Shown here: positions 15,257 to 24,501 of the stretch, one piece after another
Layout: every line of letters begins with the position of its first letter
How positions within the stretch are numbered: the stretch's first letter is position 1
Assembly: GCF_022690685.1 (NCBI RefSeq)
Contig: NZ_JALCYY010000051.1
Location: 1-35,636, forward strand
Direction of reading: 5' to 3'
Origin: Anaeromyxobacter terrae
GTDB lineage: Bacteria > Myxococcota > Myxococcia > Myxococcales > Anaeromyxobacteraceae
Length of the DNA: 35,636 nt
The notes under the pieces: model-generated
Told to the model about the DNA's origin: nothing
The model's input: the letters and a program-made list of their open reading frames with translations, nothing else
Database searches by the model: none
Program-made: the position numbers and the translations under genes

Positions 15257-17782
15257 GTGAGGCGCTACCTCGTGCGCGCGATCGCGAAGGAGCTGCGCGC
15301 GTCGCGGGCGCTGTTCATCCTCGCGGTCGCCGGGGTGGCCCTCGGCGTCGGCTCGGTGCTCTCGATCCAGATCCTGAACCGGAGCGCGCTCGGGGCGTTC
15401 GCCGGCTCCGTCCGCGCCCTCTCCGGCGAGGCCGACCTCTCGGTGCTGGGCTGGGCCGGGTTCCTCGACGAGCGGCTCCTCGACGAGGTGCTGTCCGTGC
15501 GCGGGGTGGCCGCCGCGATCCCGCTCTGGCGCGCGGAGGCGGCCGTGGATGGCCGCACGGACGCGAGCCTGGAGCTCGTCGGCGCCGATCTCCTCCAGGC
15601 CGCGGTGCGCGCGCCGTGGCGGCTGCCGGAGGGCGGTCTCGGCGACGCGCTCACGCGGCGGGGCTGGGTGGCCGTGACGCCGGCCCTCGCGGCGGAGATG
15701 GGCTGGCGCGTGGGCGATCGGATCCCGGTGTCGCTCGGCTCGCGCCGCGCGACGCTCGTCGTCGGCGCGCTCGTGGACCTCCAGCGCATCGCGCCGCTCG
15801 CGAGCCGGCGGCTCGCGGTGATGGACATCGCGCAGGCGCAGGCGCTCCTCGGCGAGCGCGGGCGCATCCACCAGCTCGACGTGCGGGCGGCGGAGGGGGT
15901 CTCGCTCGCGGAGCTCCGCGCGCGGCTCGAGGCGCGGCTCGGCGGGCGCGCGCGGGTGCTCACCCCCGAGCAGCGCACCGCCGAGGCCGAGGGGCTCCTC
16001 GCCGCGTTCCGCCTGAACCTCACGGCGCTCTCGCTCGTGTCGCTCCTCGTCGGCGGCTTCCTCGTCTACGCCTCGGTCCGGGCGTCCCTCGCGCGGCGGC
16101 GCGAGGAGCTCGGCGTGCTCCGCGCGGTGGGAGCGACCCGCGCGCAGGTGCTCCGGCTCGTGCTCGCCGAGGCCGCGCTCCTCGGGGCCGCCGGCACCGC
16201 GGCGGGCATCCCGCTCGGCTGGCTCGCAGCGCGCGCGAACGTCGCGGCCGTGAGCGGCACGATCCGGAACCTCTACCTGCTCGAGGGGATCGAGGCCGTG
16301 ACCCTCGGCCCCGGGCTCGTCCTGCTCGCGGTCGCCACCGGCGTCGCGGGCGCGGTGGCGGGCGCGCTCGGGCCGGCGATCGACGCGAGCCGGGAGGATC
16401 CACGCGCGCTCCTCGCCTCCATCACGCTCGAGGAGCGGGTGCGCGCCCGCTCCGGGCGCACGCTCGCCGCCGGCCTCGCCGCGCTCGCCGCGGCCGCGGC
16501 GGCGCACGTCGCGCTGCGAGGCCGCTGGGCGCCCTCCGCGTTCGTGCTCGCGCTCGGGGTCCTCGTCGCCGTCCCGCTCGCCGCGCCCGCCGCGATCCGG
16601 CTCCTCGCCCGCGCGGGGCGGCCGCACCGGCTCGGGGTCGCGTACGGCGTCCGCACGCTCGGGGCGAGGCTCGGCTCCTCCGCGGTCGCGGCGGGCGCGC
16701 TCGCCGTCGCGGTGGCGATGCTCGCCGGGGTGACGGTCATGGTCGGGAGCTTCCGGGGCTCCGTGGAGCGCTGGCTCGACGCGACGCTCCGGGCCGACGT
16801 CTACGTGTCGACCCCCTCCTGGCGCCGCGCGCGCAGCGACGCGACGCTCGCGCCGGAGGTGATCGCGCGCCTGCGGCAGGCGCCGGGGCTCGTCGGCCTC
16901 GACCTCCTCCGCCAGGTGCAGGTCCAGGCGGCCGGCCGGCGCATCTCGCTCTCCGGGCTCGACGGCGCGCTGCCCGGAGGCGAGCGGCGCGTCGAGCTCC
17001 TCGCCGGAGACCCCGCCGCGGCGATGGCTGCCCTCCGGGGCGGGGCGGCCCTCGTCTCCGAGCCGCTCGCGCGGAAGGCCGGGCTCGCGCCCGGGTCCCG
17101 GCTGGCGGTGCGCGGCCCGGGAGGAGAGACCGCGCTGCCGGTCGCGGGCGTCTACCGCGACTACGGCACCGAGGGCGGCGCCGCGCTCGTGGACCTCTCC
17201 ACCTTCGCGCGCCTGTTCGGGCCGGGCGCGCCGTCGAACGCGGCGCTCTACCTCGCGCCGGGCGCGGACGCGGAGGCGGAGGTCCTCCGGCTCCGCGCGG
17301 CGCTGCGCGATCACGCGGTCCAGATCCGCTCGAACCGCACGCTCCGCGGGGAGGTGCTCGCCCTCTTCGAGCAGACGTTCGCGGTGACCCGGCTCCTCCA
17401 GGCGATGGGGCTCGTCATCGCGGCGGCCGGGGTGACGCTCTCCCTGCTCGTCCTGGCTCGCGAGCGGCGGGGCGAGCTCGCCCTCTACCGCGCGCTCGGC
17501 GCCACGCGGCCGCAGCTCTTCGCGGTGTTCCTCGGCCGCGGCCTCGGCATCGGCCTCGTCGGGCTCGCGCTCGGCGCGGCGGGCGGCGCCGGGCTCGCGC
17601 GCGTGCTCGTGGACGTCGTGAACCCGGCGTTCTTCGGGTGGAGCATCGCCCTCCATCCTCCCTGGGGCGCGCTCGGCGGGCAGGCCCTCGCGATCCTCGC
17701 CGCCGCCGCGGCGGCGAGCCTCTACCCTGCGCTCACGGCGAGCCGCACCCCGGCCGCGGAGCTCTCTCGCGATGCGCTGTAG
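15257..17782 (+). CDS. FtsX/MacB-type ABC permease, fused two-unit form
   Basis: An 841-residue inner-membrane permease with two FtsX units in one chain. Unit one: a first helix at about 17-38, a large periplasmic domain, then three helices (about 250-365) containing the RREELGVLRAVGATRAQVLRL coupling motif. Unit two: a helix near 475-495, a second periplasmic domain, and three C-terminal helices with RRGELALYRALGATRPQLF. This mechanotransmission class moves lipoproteins, peptides or lipids rather than bulk solutes. The GTG start lies three bases after the ATPase stop. The last 11 bp overlap the lipocalin gene, indicating tight coupling. The organisation resembles AttE/AttF-AttG/AttH loci. 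Confidence 0.92.
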   Translation: MRRYLVRAIAKELRASRALFILAVAGVALGVGSVLSIQILNRSALGAFAGSVRALSGEADLSVLGWAGFLDERLLDEVLSVRGVAAAIPLWRAEAAVDGRTDASLELVGADLLQAAVRAPWRLPEGGLGDALTRRGWVAVTPALAAEMGWRVGDRIPVSLGSRRATLVVGALVDLQRIAPLASRRLAVMDIAQAQALLGERGRIHQLDVRAAEGVSLAELRARLEARLGGRARVLTPEQRTAEAEGLLAAFRLNLTALSLVSLLVGGFLVYASVRASLARRREELGVLRAVGATRAQVLRLVLAEAALLGAAGTAAGIPLGWLAARANVAAVSGTIRNLYLLEGIEAVTLGPGLVLLAVATGVAGAVAGALGPAIDASREDPRALLASITLEERVRARSGRTLAAGLAALAAAAAAHVALRGRWAPSAFVLALGVLVAVPLAAPAAIRLLARAGRPHRLGVAYGVRTLGARLGSSAVAAGALAVAVAMLAGVTVMVGSFRGSVERWLDATLRADVYVSTPSWRRARSDATLAPEVIARLRQAPGLVGLDLLRQVQVQAAGRRISLSGLDGALPGGERRVELLAGDPAAAMAALRGGAALVSEPLARKAGLAPGSRLAVRGPGGETALPVAGVYRDYGTEGGAALVDLSTFARLFGPGAPSNAALYLAPGADAEAEVLRLRAALRDHAVQIRSNRTLRGEVLALFEQTFAVTRLLQAMGLVIAAAGVTLSLLVLARERRGELALYRALGATRPQLFAVFLGRGLGIGLVGLALGAAGGAGLARVLVDVVNPAFFGWSIALHPPWGALGGQALAILAAAAAASLYPALTASRTPAAELSRDAL

Positions 17783-18881
17783 CCCCCTCGCCGCGCTCAT
17801 CGCCGCGACGCTGGCCGCCGCGCCGGCATGGCGCCCGGCCGATCCCGCGCACCGGTGGGAGCTCCCCCGCGATCACTTCGCGCACCCGGATCACCGGAAC
17901 GAGTGGTGGTACTTCACCGGGACGCTCGCCGCGGTGGATGATCCGGCGCGGCGGCTCGGCTACCAGCTCACCTTCTTCCGCGTCGGGCTCTCCCCGGAGC
18001 CCCCCGCGCTCGACTCCGCCTGGGCGGCGAGCCAGGCGGTGATGGGCCACGCGGCCGTCACGGACCTCCGGTCCCGGACGCACCGCTTCTCGGAGGTGCT
18101 CTGGCGCGCGTCGCCGCTCCTCGGCGGGTTCGGCGCGCCGCCCGGCCCGGGAGTCGCCTGGGCGCGCGCGCCCGCCGGCACCCCCGGTCGCTGGACGCTG
18201 CGGCTCGAGGGCGGCGCGTTCCACCTAGCGATGCGCGACGACGCGCGCGGGATCGCCCTCGACCTCGTGGCTCGCCCGACGAAGCCGCTCGTGCTGCAGG
18301 GGCCGAACGGCTACAGCCGCAAGGCCGCGCAGGTTGGCTACGCGAGCCTCTACTCCTCGTACACGCGGCTCGCGACCGAGGGCACGGTGACGGTGGGGTC
18401 GGAGACGCTGCGGGTCACCGGCGAGAGCTGGATGGACCAGGAGATCGGGTCGTCGCAGCTCGCGCCCTCGCAGGTCGGCTGGGACTGGTTCAGCCTCCGG
18501 CTCGCGGACGGGCGCGATCTCATGCTGTACGTCCTGCGGCGCGCGGACGGGAGCGTGGACTGGCGGAACGGGACGCTCGTCGCGCGCGACGGCGCGGCGC
18601 GCTCGCTCGCGCCGCAGGAGTGGAGCGTCTCCGCGCTCTCGACGTGGCGGAGCCCGCGCGGCGTGACGTACCCGGCCGGCTGGAGGATCGACGTGCCGGG
18701 CGAGGGGCTCCGCCTCGTCGCGGCGCCGGAGGTCGCGTCTGCGGAGAACCGCTCGACGCTCGCCGGCGGCATCTCGTACTGGGAGGGGCCAGTGCGGCTC
18801 ACCGGGGCGGACGGGAGCGCCGCGGGCGAGGGGTACGTCGAGCTCACGGGCTACGGCGAAGGCACGCGGCCGCCGCTGTAG
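17772..18881 (+). CDS. AttH/CrtC-type lipocalin-like secreted protein
   Basis: A 369-residue protein of the AttH family (COG5621, distantly related to carotenoid 1,2-hydratase). A short hydrophobic N-terminus (MRCSPLAALIAATLAAAPAW) acts as a signal peptide; Cys3 is too early for a lipobox. The family signature HRNEWWYFTG occurs near residue 41, with the paired lipocalin-like domains following, and SWMDQEIGSSQL and GWDWFSLRLADGRDLMLYVLR in the second half. The gene overlaps the permease by 11 bp, matching the known linkage of AttH-like proteins with FtsX-type exporters. I infer a periplasmic partner that binds a hydrophobic ligand handled by that transporter; the ligand is unknown. Confidence 0.88.
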   Translation: MRCSPLAALIAATLAAAPAWRPADPAHRWELPRDHFAHPDHRNEWWYFTGTLAAVDDPARRLGYQLTFFRVGLSPEPPALDSAWAASQAVMGHAAVTDLRSRTHRFSEVLWRASPLLGGFGAPPGPGVAWARAPAGTPGRWTLRLEGGAFHLAMRDDARGIALDLVARPTKPLVLQGPNGYSRKAAQVGYASLYSSYTRLATEGTVTVGSETLRVTGESWMDQEIGSSQLAPSQVGWDWFSLRLADGRDLMLYVLRRADGSVDWRNGTLVARDGAARSLAPQEWSVSALSTWRSPRGVTYPAGWRIDVPGEGLRLVAAPEVASAENRSTLAGGISYWEGPVRLTGADGSAAGEGYVELTGYGEGTRPPL

Positions 18882-18947
18882 CCCGGGAGGCCGCCGGACC
18901 CCAGAGGGCGCCGCGCCGGGGGGTGGCACCTCGGTTACCGTCCAGGG

Positions 18948-20693
18948 ATGGCGCAGCCCGACGACCCCTCCGCCACGGGCGCCCTCGCCGCGGCGGGCGC
19001 CGACGCCATCGCGGCGAGCTTCGAGGCCTATCACGACGAGCGGGCTCGCATCACCGCCCGGGCGCGCGCCCGGTTCGAGGCGAAGGACTGGGCCGGCGGC
19101 CAGGCCGACGCGCGTGAGCGGCTCGATCTCCGCGACTGGCTCGTGAACGCCTGCGTCGGCACGGTGCGGGCCGAGCTCGGGGCGGCGGTGCACGACCACG
19201 GCCTCTGGCGGGGCATGAAGGAGCTCTACGAGGCGCGGGTGGCGGCCAGGCCGGATCGGGAGATCGCGCAGTCGTTCTTCAACTCCGTCACTCGCCGCGT
19301 GTTCGTGACGGTGGGCGTGGATCCCGCGATCGAGTTCCTGGCGGCCGACGGCCCGGCGGTCAGGGAGGGGCCCGTGCCCGTCTACGGGAGCTTCCGGCGC
19401 GAGGTCACCACCGAGGCGCTCCTCCGCACGATCCTCCGCGCGTACGCGTTCTCCGTCCCGTACGAGGACCTCGAGCGGGACGCGCGCATCGCGGCGGTCG
19501 AGCTCGACGCGCACCTGCGCGAGCTCGACGACGGCCAGCCGATCGAGACGGTCGAGCTCGCGAAGGCCGTCTTCTACCGCGGGAAGGGCGCCTACCTCGT
19601 CGGGCGGCTCCGGCGCGGACGGTTCACGACCCCGCTCGTGCTGGCCCTCGTGCACGGCGCTCGCGGCGTGGTCCTGGACGCGATCCTCTTCACGGCCGAG
19701 GACATCTCGATCGTGTTCAGCTTCACGCGCTCGTACTTCCACGTCGAGGTGGAGCGGCCGCGGGAGCTCGTGGCGTTCCTGTCCACGCTCATCCCGCTGA
19801 AGCGGGTCTCGGAGCTCTACATCGCGCTCGGCTTCAACAAGCACGGCAAGACCGAGCTGTACCGGGAGATCGCGCGCCACATCGCCGAGACCGGCGAGTC
19901 GTTCGTCCCGGCGCGAGGGGACAAGGGGCTCGTGATGAGCGTGTTCACGCTGCCGGGCCTCGACGTCGTCTTCAAGGTCATCAAGGACGAGTTCAAGCCG
20001 CCCAAGCAGACGACGCGCCGCGAGGTGATGGACAAGTACCGGCACGTGTTCCGCCACGACCGCGCCGGCCGGCTCGTGGACGCGCAGGAGTACGAGCACC
20101 TCGCGTTCCCCGCCGATCGCTTCTCGCCGGAGGTGCTGCGCGAGCTCCGGGAGGAGTGCGCCGGCAGCGTCGAGATCGGGCCGCGCGAGGTCGCGGTGCG
20201 GCACCTGTACGCCGAGCGGCGCGTGACCCCGCTGAACCTCTTCATCCGCGAGGCGGACGAGTGGACCGCGCGGCAGGCGGTGCTCGACTTCGGCCGCGCC
20301 CTGAAGGACCTCTCCGCGACGAACACCTTCCCGGGCGACCTGCTCCTCAAGAACTTCGGCGTGACGCGGCACGGGCGCGTGATCTTCTACGACTACGACG
20401 AGCTCACGCGCGTGACGGACTGCGTGTTCCGCGACCTGCCGACCGCGTCGGGCGACGACGAGGAGATGAGCGGCGAGCCCTGGTTCTACGTGGGGGAGGA
20501 CGACATCTTCCCGGAGGAGCTGCTCCCGTTTCTAGGCCTCACCGGGCGGCTCCGGGAGGTCTTCCTCCACGCCCACGGGGACCTGCTCACCGGGCGCTAC
20601 TGGCGCGGCATCCAGGAGCGGATCCGGGAGGGGGAGATCGTCGACATCTACCCGTACCGCGAGGAGCAGCGGCTCGTGCACGGGTACGCGTAG
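18948..20693 (+). CDS. aceK: Isocitrate dehydrogenase kinase/phosphatase
   Basis: A bifunctional cytosolic enzyme that phosphorylates and dephosphorylates isocitrate dehydrogenase, setting flux between the TCA cycle and the glyoxylate shunt. The 581-residue chain has the AceK-specific N-terminal regulatory half, then the atypical kinase domain: FKVIKDEFKPPKQ with the nucleotide-binding lysines near 343-346, GDLLLKNFGVTRHGRVIFYDYDEL with a catalytic/metal aspartate near 482, and the C-terminal GDLLTGRYWRGIQERIREG. Length and motifs match full-length enzyme, with no sign of decay. aceA and aceB are not in this window, so the gene is apart from the enterobacterial aceBAK arrangement. The ATG at 18948 is the best start. 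It converges with the pseudokinase gene, 28 bp away. Confidence 0.95.
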   Translation: MAQPDDPSATGALAAAGADAIAASFEAYHDERARITARARARFEAKDWAGGQADARERLDLRDWLVNACVGTVRAELGAAVHDHGLWRGMKELYEARVAARPDREIAQSFFNSVTRRVFVTVGVDPAIEFLAADGPAVREGPVPVYGSFRREVTTEALLRTILRAYAFSVPYEDLERDARIAAVELDAHLRELDDGQPIETVELAKAVFYRGKGAYLVGRLRRGRFTTPLVLALVHGARGVVLDAILFTAEDISIVFSFTRSYFHVEVERPRELVAFLSTLIPLKRVSELYIALGFNKHGKTELYREIARHIAETGESFVPARGDKGLVMSVFTLPGLDVVFKVIKDEFKPPKQTTRREVMDKYRHVFRHDRAGRLVDAQEYEHLAFPADRFSPEVLRELREECAGSVEIGPREVAVRHLYAERRVTPLNLFIREADEWTARQAVLDFGRALKDLSATNTFPGDLLLKNFGVTRHGRVIFYDYDELTRVTDCVFRDLPTASGDDEEMSGEPWFYVGEDDIFPEELLPFLGLTGRLREVFLHAHGDLLTGRYWRGIQERIREGEIVDIYPYREEQRLVHGYA

Positions 20694-20721
20694 CGGGGAT
20701 CGAACCGGGCGGAAAGCGCCA

Positions 20722-22380
20722 TCAGTTCGCAGGCGCCCGCTCCCCCTGGCGCGTCGCCACGATGGCGCGGTCGATGGCGTCGCCCGTGCAGAACCAGGAG
20801 AAGAGCCCCCCGGCGCGGCGCGCCGACTCGAGCGCCGGCAGGGCCGCGGGATCGCGCAGCTCGCCGAGGAGCTCCGCCGCCGCCCGGCGCGAGCCGCAGC
20901 TCTCTGCGCCGGCGAGGAGCCTCCGGGCGTTCTCGCGGAGCGCCGGGTCCTCGCGGAGCGCGGGCCGGGCGGCGAGCGCGACGCGGTAGCGCCGCAGGCA
21001 CTCGCCGCTCGCGCCGCGGGCGCAGGCGACGTCGCCGCGGAGCTTCTCCACGAGCGGGTCGCCGGGCCGGACCCTCGCGGCCTGGTCGAGCTTCGCGCGC
21101 GCATCCGCCAGCCGGCCGCTCGCGACGAGCGAGGCGACGTCGCCCGCGAGCGACGCCTCGCTCCGCGGCAGGTACAGCGCGGCGAGCGCGAGGGCGGCCA
21201 GCGCGACGAGGGCGGCGCGGCGGGGCGAGGCGAGGAGGGCGCGGGCCAGGGAGGACGCGCGGGTGAGCGCGAGGAGGATGGCGGGAGGCGAAGGGGGAGG
21301 GGTCGCGGTCGCGGTCGGGGTCGCGGTCGGGGTCGGGGTCGGGGTCGCGGTCGCGGTCGGGGTCGCGGTCGGGGTCGGGGTCGCGGTCGGGGAGGCGGTC
21401 GGGGTCGCGGTCGGGGTCGAGGTCGAGATCGAGGTCGCGGTCGGGGTCGGGGTCGTCGCGGTCGGCGTCGGGGTCGGGATCGGGGTCGAGGTCGGGGTCG
21501 GGGTCGGGGTCGGGGTCGAGCCCTGGGCCGGGATCGCGTTCGAAATCGGGACCGCGTGCGCGCTCGCCGTCACCTCCCCGAGCCGCTGGGTGGCCTGCGC
21601 GACCCGGACCTCCTCGGCGATCTCCGCCGCGGACGCCCGCCTCCATGCGCTGCGGGCGAGCCCGCGGGTCACGGCCGCCGTGAGCCCCGCGGGGAGATCC
21701 GGACGAAGCACGCCGAGCGGGACGGGATCCTCGTGGAGCACGCGGCGGATGGTCTCGAGCGGCGCGTCCGCGGGGAAGGGAGGGCGCCGGGCGAGGAGCG
21801 CGTAGGTCATCGCGGCGAGCGCGAACGTGTCGCCGCGGCGGGACGGCGGGCCGCCGCGAAGGAGCTCGGGGGCGGCGAAGCCGAGCGCGGTCGCGGCGGC
21901 GGGGTCCTCGACGTCGGGATGGAACGGCAGCTCGCCGTCGATGAGCATCACCGACCCGTCCGCCGCGACCACCACGTTGCCGGGGTGGAGCCGTCCGTGG
22001 ACGCGGCCGCGAACGTGCAGCGCGAGGACGGCGCGCGCGAGCGTCCCGGCGAGGTCGAGCGCGGTGGCGCCCACCGGCGGCGCGGCGAGGACCTCCGCGA
22101 GCGTCCGCCCGGGCGCGAAGGGCCGGAGGAGGTGCGCGGCGCCCTCGTGCTCCAGCACCGCCGCCGCGGCGCCGGCGCACGCGCGCGCCCGGCGCTCGAG
22201 CTCTCCTCTCCCGACGCCCGCGCGGCGGAGCACGGCGAGCGTGCCGGCCGACTCCGTCCGCACGAGCAGCGTGCGCCCGGGGCGCAGCACCGAGACGAGG
22301 GCGTGGCCGGGAATGACGAGGCCGGGCGTTCGTACCGCCCCGCCGCTGCTCGCCGTGCTCGCCTCGCGCGTGGGAGTCAT
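20722..22380 (-). CDS. Membrane pseudokinase with Thr-Pro-rich linker and TPR-like tail
   Basis: A 552-residue protein. Residues about 20-270 follow the bacterial Ser/Thr kinase fold (VHGRLHPGN catalytic-loop position, an APE-like [28 protein letters not shown]), but the essential residues are missing. The beta-3 lysine position reads LAVLRR, the HRD aspartate is Arg (HGRLHP), and DFG reads DGE. I infer no phosphotransfer, hence a scaffold or regulator. A Thr-Pro/Thr-Ala/Thr-Ser linker of about 75 residues (287-361) follows, then a transmembrane helix near 385-402 and a C-terminal TPR-like domain that would be periplasmic. It starts 10 bp after the TPR-barrel gene, as third gene of the glucan operon. 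Confidence 0.85.
   Translation of the reverse strand: MTPTREASTASSGGAVRTPGLVIPGHALVSVLRPGRTLLVRTESAGTLAVLRRAGVGRGELERRARACAGAAAAVLEHEGAAHLLRPFAPGRTLAEVLAAPPVGATALDLAGTLARAVLALHVRGRVHGRLHPGNVVVAADGSVMLIDGELPFHPDVEDPAAATALGFAAPELLRGGPPSRRGDTFALAAMTYALLARRPPFPADAPLETIRRVLHEDPVPLGVLRPDLPAGLTAAVTRGLARSAWRRASAAEIAEEVRVAQATQRLGEVTASAHAVPISNAIPAQGSTPTPTPTPTSTPIPTPTPTATTPTPTATSISTSTPTATPTASPTATPTPTATPTATATPTPTPTATPTATATPPPSPPAILLALTRASSLARALLASPRRAALVALAALALAALYLPRSEASLAGDVASLVASGRLADARAKLDQAARVRPGDPLVEKLRGDVACARGASGECLRRYRVALAARPALREDPALRENARRLLAGAESCGSRRAAAELLGELRDPAALPALESARRAGGLFSWFCTGDAIDRAIVATRQGERAPAN
21301..21520. repeat. Degenerate hexanucleotide tandem repeat inside the pseudokinase gene
   Basis: About 36 copies of the hexamer GGTCGS (mostly GGTCGG and GGTCGC on the plus strand) run almost without interruption, with a few substituted units near 21391, 21420-21432 and 21454-21480. 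On the coding strand they read as alternating ACC with CCG or GCG codons, giving the Thr-Pro/Thr-Ala linker. Because the unit is two codons, gain or loss of units changes linker length without breaking the frame. It is not a CRISPR array. Confidence 0.9.
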
Positions 22381-22390
22381 CGCCGGCCGC

Positions 22391-24469
22391 TCACGGGAAG
22401 AGCAGCGCCGCGGTGAGCGCTGCCTCGAGCCGGGTGTACACGTCCGCCACCCGCTCAGCGCGCGCCTCGCCGCCGAGCCGGAGCCGCTCGCCCACCCGCT
22501 GCGTGAACGCGAGCCGCGCGTCGCCCCCGGCGCGGACGCCGCCGCCCGCGCCGCCCACGACCTGCAGCGCCGGCCCGGCGTCGAGCGAGAGCCAGCCGCG
22601 CGCGCCCGCGTCGCGGGTCACGACGAGGCGAGGAGAAGCCGAGAGGAAGAGCCGCGGTGAGAACACGCCCGGCGACGGATCGAGCGGGTCGCCCGTCGCG
22701 GAGAGATCGCGGGCGTGGTGGAGCGCGTCCGCCGAGAGGCCGGCCGCGATCGTGAAGCCGCGGGCCCGTGTGAGCGCTCGATCGACGCGCGCGCCCAGCG
22801 CCGACGCGAAGACGGGCGAGATCCCCTCGGCGGAGATGGACCCGGCGCGTGCGGTCAGCTCGATCCGAGTGCCGGCGCCGCGCGCGAGGCGCAGCTCCAC
22901 GAGGTTGTCGCTCGCCGCGCCCGCGCGAGCGTCCCCGACGCGCTCGCCCGCGTAGGCGCGGAAGGAGTCGAGGCGCGCCGCGCGGCGCACGCCGAGGGCG
23001 CCGCGGCCGGCCTCCGTGGCGCGCGGGAGGGCGATCGCGCCCGACAGGGCGGCGCCCCCCCGGCGGACGCCGTCGAGCGCGCCCTGGAGCTCGAGGCGCG
23101 TTCCAGGCGCCGGCCGCCACTCGCCCTGGACCGTGACGTTCGCCCCCGACGCCTCGGCGCCGGCCTCGCCGCGCGCGACGGCGAACCCCGCCTCGACCGC
23201 GCTCGAGGTGAACGGCGTCGGCTCGGCGGCGCCGGACACGAAGGCGCCCACGCGCGAGAGCGCCGCGCCGCCCGGCTGGGCCAGCACCCGCGCGCCGGCT
23301 CCCGCGGACGGCTCGCGCCCGACCCGGAGCGAGCGCTCCAGCGCCGCGACGTCCGGGCGCGCCCGGCCATACCGCTCGGCGAGCTCCCCGTGCGCGAGGG
23401 CGCGATCGGCGTCGCCGTTCCAGGCGTAGGCGTGCGCGAGGCCGCGGTGCGCCTCCGCGTCATCGGGCGCCTCGGCGAGCACGGTCTCGTAGACCGCGAT
23501 GGCGGCCTTGCTCGTCTCCCTGCGCGCGCCGAGCACGCGCGCGAGCCCGACCCGGGCACGCCGCGAGCGCGGGCGCTCGCGCAGCACCGCCTCGTACTCC
23601 CGGCGGGCGGCGTCCGCCGAGGCGGGATCGGCGGCGAGCACGTCGGCGTACTCGAGCCTCGCCTCGGCGGAGGAGCGGAGCGCGAGCGCGCGCGCGTACT
23701 CGCCGCGGGCCTCGTCGCGCCGACCCGCGCGGGCGAGCGCGCGGGCGCGGCCGAGCCGCAGGTCGGGATCGCCGGGGTTTCGCTCGACGAGCGCGGCGTA
23801 GCGCTCCGCCGCCTCTCCCGCCCGGCGCGGATCCTCGGCGGTGATGCGGGCGAGCTCGCGCGAGGCGCGCTCGTCCCCCGGGCTCGCGGCGAGGCGCCGC
23901 TCGAGCTCGCGGACCGCCTCGTCGCGGTGCCGCCGGTCCCAGAGGAGGAGCTTCAGCCACTCGTCGCGGAGCGCCGCGTCGTCCGGCGTGGCCGCGAGGA
24001 GGGTGCCGTACTCGGCGAGCGCGTCGTCGAGCGTGGCGCGGTCACGGCCGAGGAGCCGCGCGAGCTCGCGGCGGCGGGCGGGATCGTCCCGCCACGCGAG
24101 GCCCATGCGCAGGTACCTCACCGCGTCCTTCGACCGGTACGCGTAGCGGGACCACTGGAGCAGCCGCGCCTGCTCGAACGCGAGCTGCCAGTCGTCGGGG
24201 AAGCGCCCGAGGTGGCGGTCGAGCTCGGCGACCGCGCGGTCCGTCTCGCCGTTCCGGAGCAGCGCCCAGCAGAGGTTGCGCGAGGCCTCGCGGCCGTTCG
24301 GGTTCAGCTCGAGCGCCTTCCGCCACGCCTCGATCGCGGCGCCGTAGTTCTCGATCTGCATGTTCGCGCGGCCGCGCGACAGGTACCAGGACTCGGCGAG
24401 GCCGGCGCGGGCCGCCGGCGCGAGCGCGAGCGCGACCGCGACGACGGCGGCGCGGAGGGAGCGGGACAT
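22391..24469 (-). CDS. TPR protein with C-terminal outer-membrane beta-barrel (BcsC/PgaA-like)
   Basis: A 692-residue exported protein. A signal peptide (MSRSLRAAVVAVALALAPAARA) precedes about ten TPR-like helical repeats (roughly 28-385), beginning with NYGAAIEAWRKALELNPNGREASRNLCWALL. The C-terminal 300 residues alternate polar and hydrophobic positions, are rich in Gly, Arg and Ala, and end in VYTRLEAALTAALLFP, as expected for a beta-barrel. Periplasmic TPRs plus an outer-membrane pore is the design of BcsC and PgaA, which export polysaccharide. It lies 32 bp downstream of the GH8-glucan synthase fusion and 10 bp upstream of the pseudokinase. The barrel is shorter and less certain than the TPR part. 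Confidence 0.85.
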   Translation of the reverse strand: MSRSLRAAVVAVALALAPAARAGLAESWYLSRGRANMQIENYGAAIEAWRKALELNPNGREASRNLCWALLRNGETDRAVAELDRHLGRFPDDWQLAFEQARLLQWSRYAYRSKDAVRYLRMGLAWRDDPARRRELARLLGRDRATLDDALAEYGTLLAATPDDAALRDEWLKLLLWDRRHRDEAVRELERRLAASPGDERASRELARITAEDPRRAGEAAERYAALVERNPGDPDLRLGRARALARAGRRDEARGEYARALALRSSAEARLEYADVLAADPASADAARREYEAVLRERPRSRRARVGLARVLGARRETSKAAIAVYETVLAEAPDDAEAHRGLAHAYAWNGDADRALAHGELAERYGRARPDVAALERSLRVGREPSAGAGARVLAQPGGAALSRVGAFVSGAAEPTPFTSSAVEAGFAVARGEAGAEASGANVTVQGEWRPAPGTRLELQGALDGVRRGGAALSGAIALPRATEAGRGALGVRRAARLDSFRAYAGERVGDARAGAASDNLVELRLARGAGTRIELTARAGSISAEGISPVFASALGARVDRALTRARGFTIAAGLSADALHHARDLSATGDPLDPSPGVFSPRLFLSASPRLVVTRDAGARGWLSLDAGPALQVVGGAGGGVRAGGDARLAFTQRVGERLRLGGEARAERVADVYTRLEAALTAALLFP

Positions 24470-24501
24470 TCGGATCTCTCTCGGGTCTTTGCGAGGGCTC
24501 T

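Noticed and set aside
14381-17800. A 1139-codon open frame on the minus strand
   Set aside because: It is antisense to the FtsX permease; charged low-complexity product, no recognisable domain.
18924-18940. Sigma-54 promoter before aceK
   Set aside because: TGGCAC is present but the -12 element reads TTACC in place of TTGCA/T, so the essential GC is missing.
21301-21520. Possible CRISPR array or non-coding satellite
   Set aside because: The units are six bases without spacers, and the stretch lies inside an open frame flanked by kinase-like and TPR-like domains.
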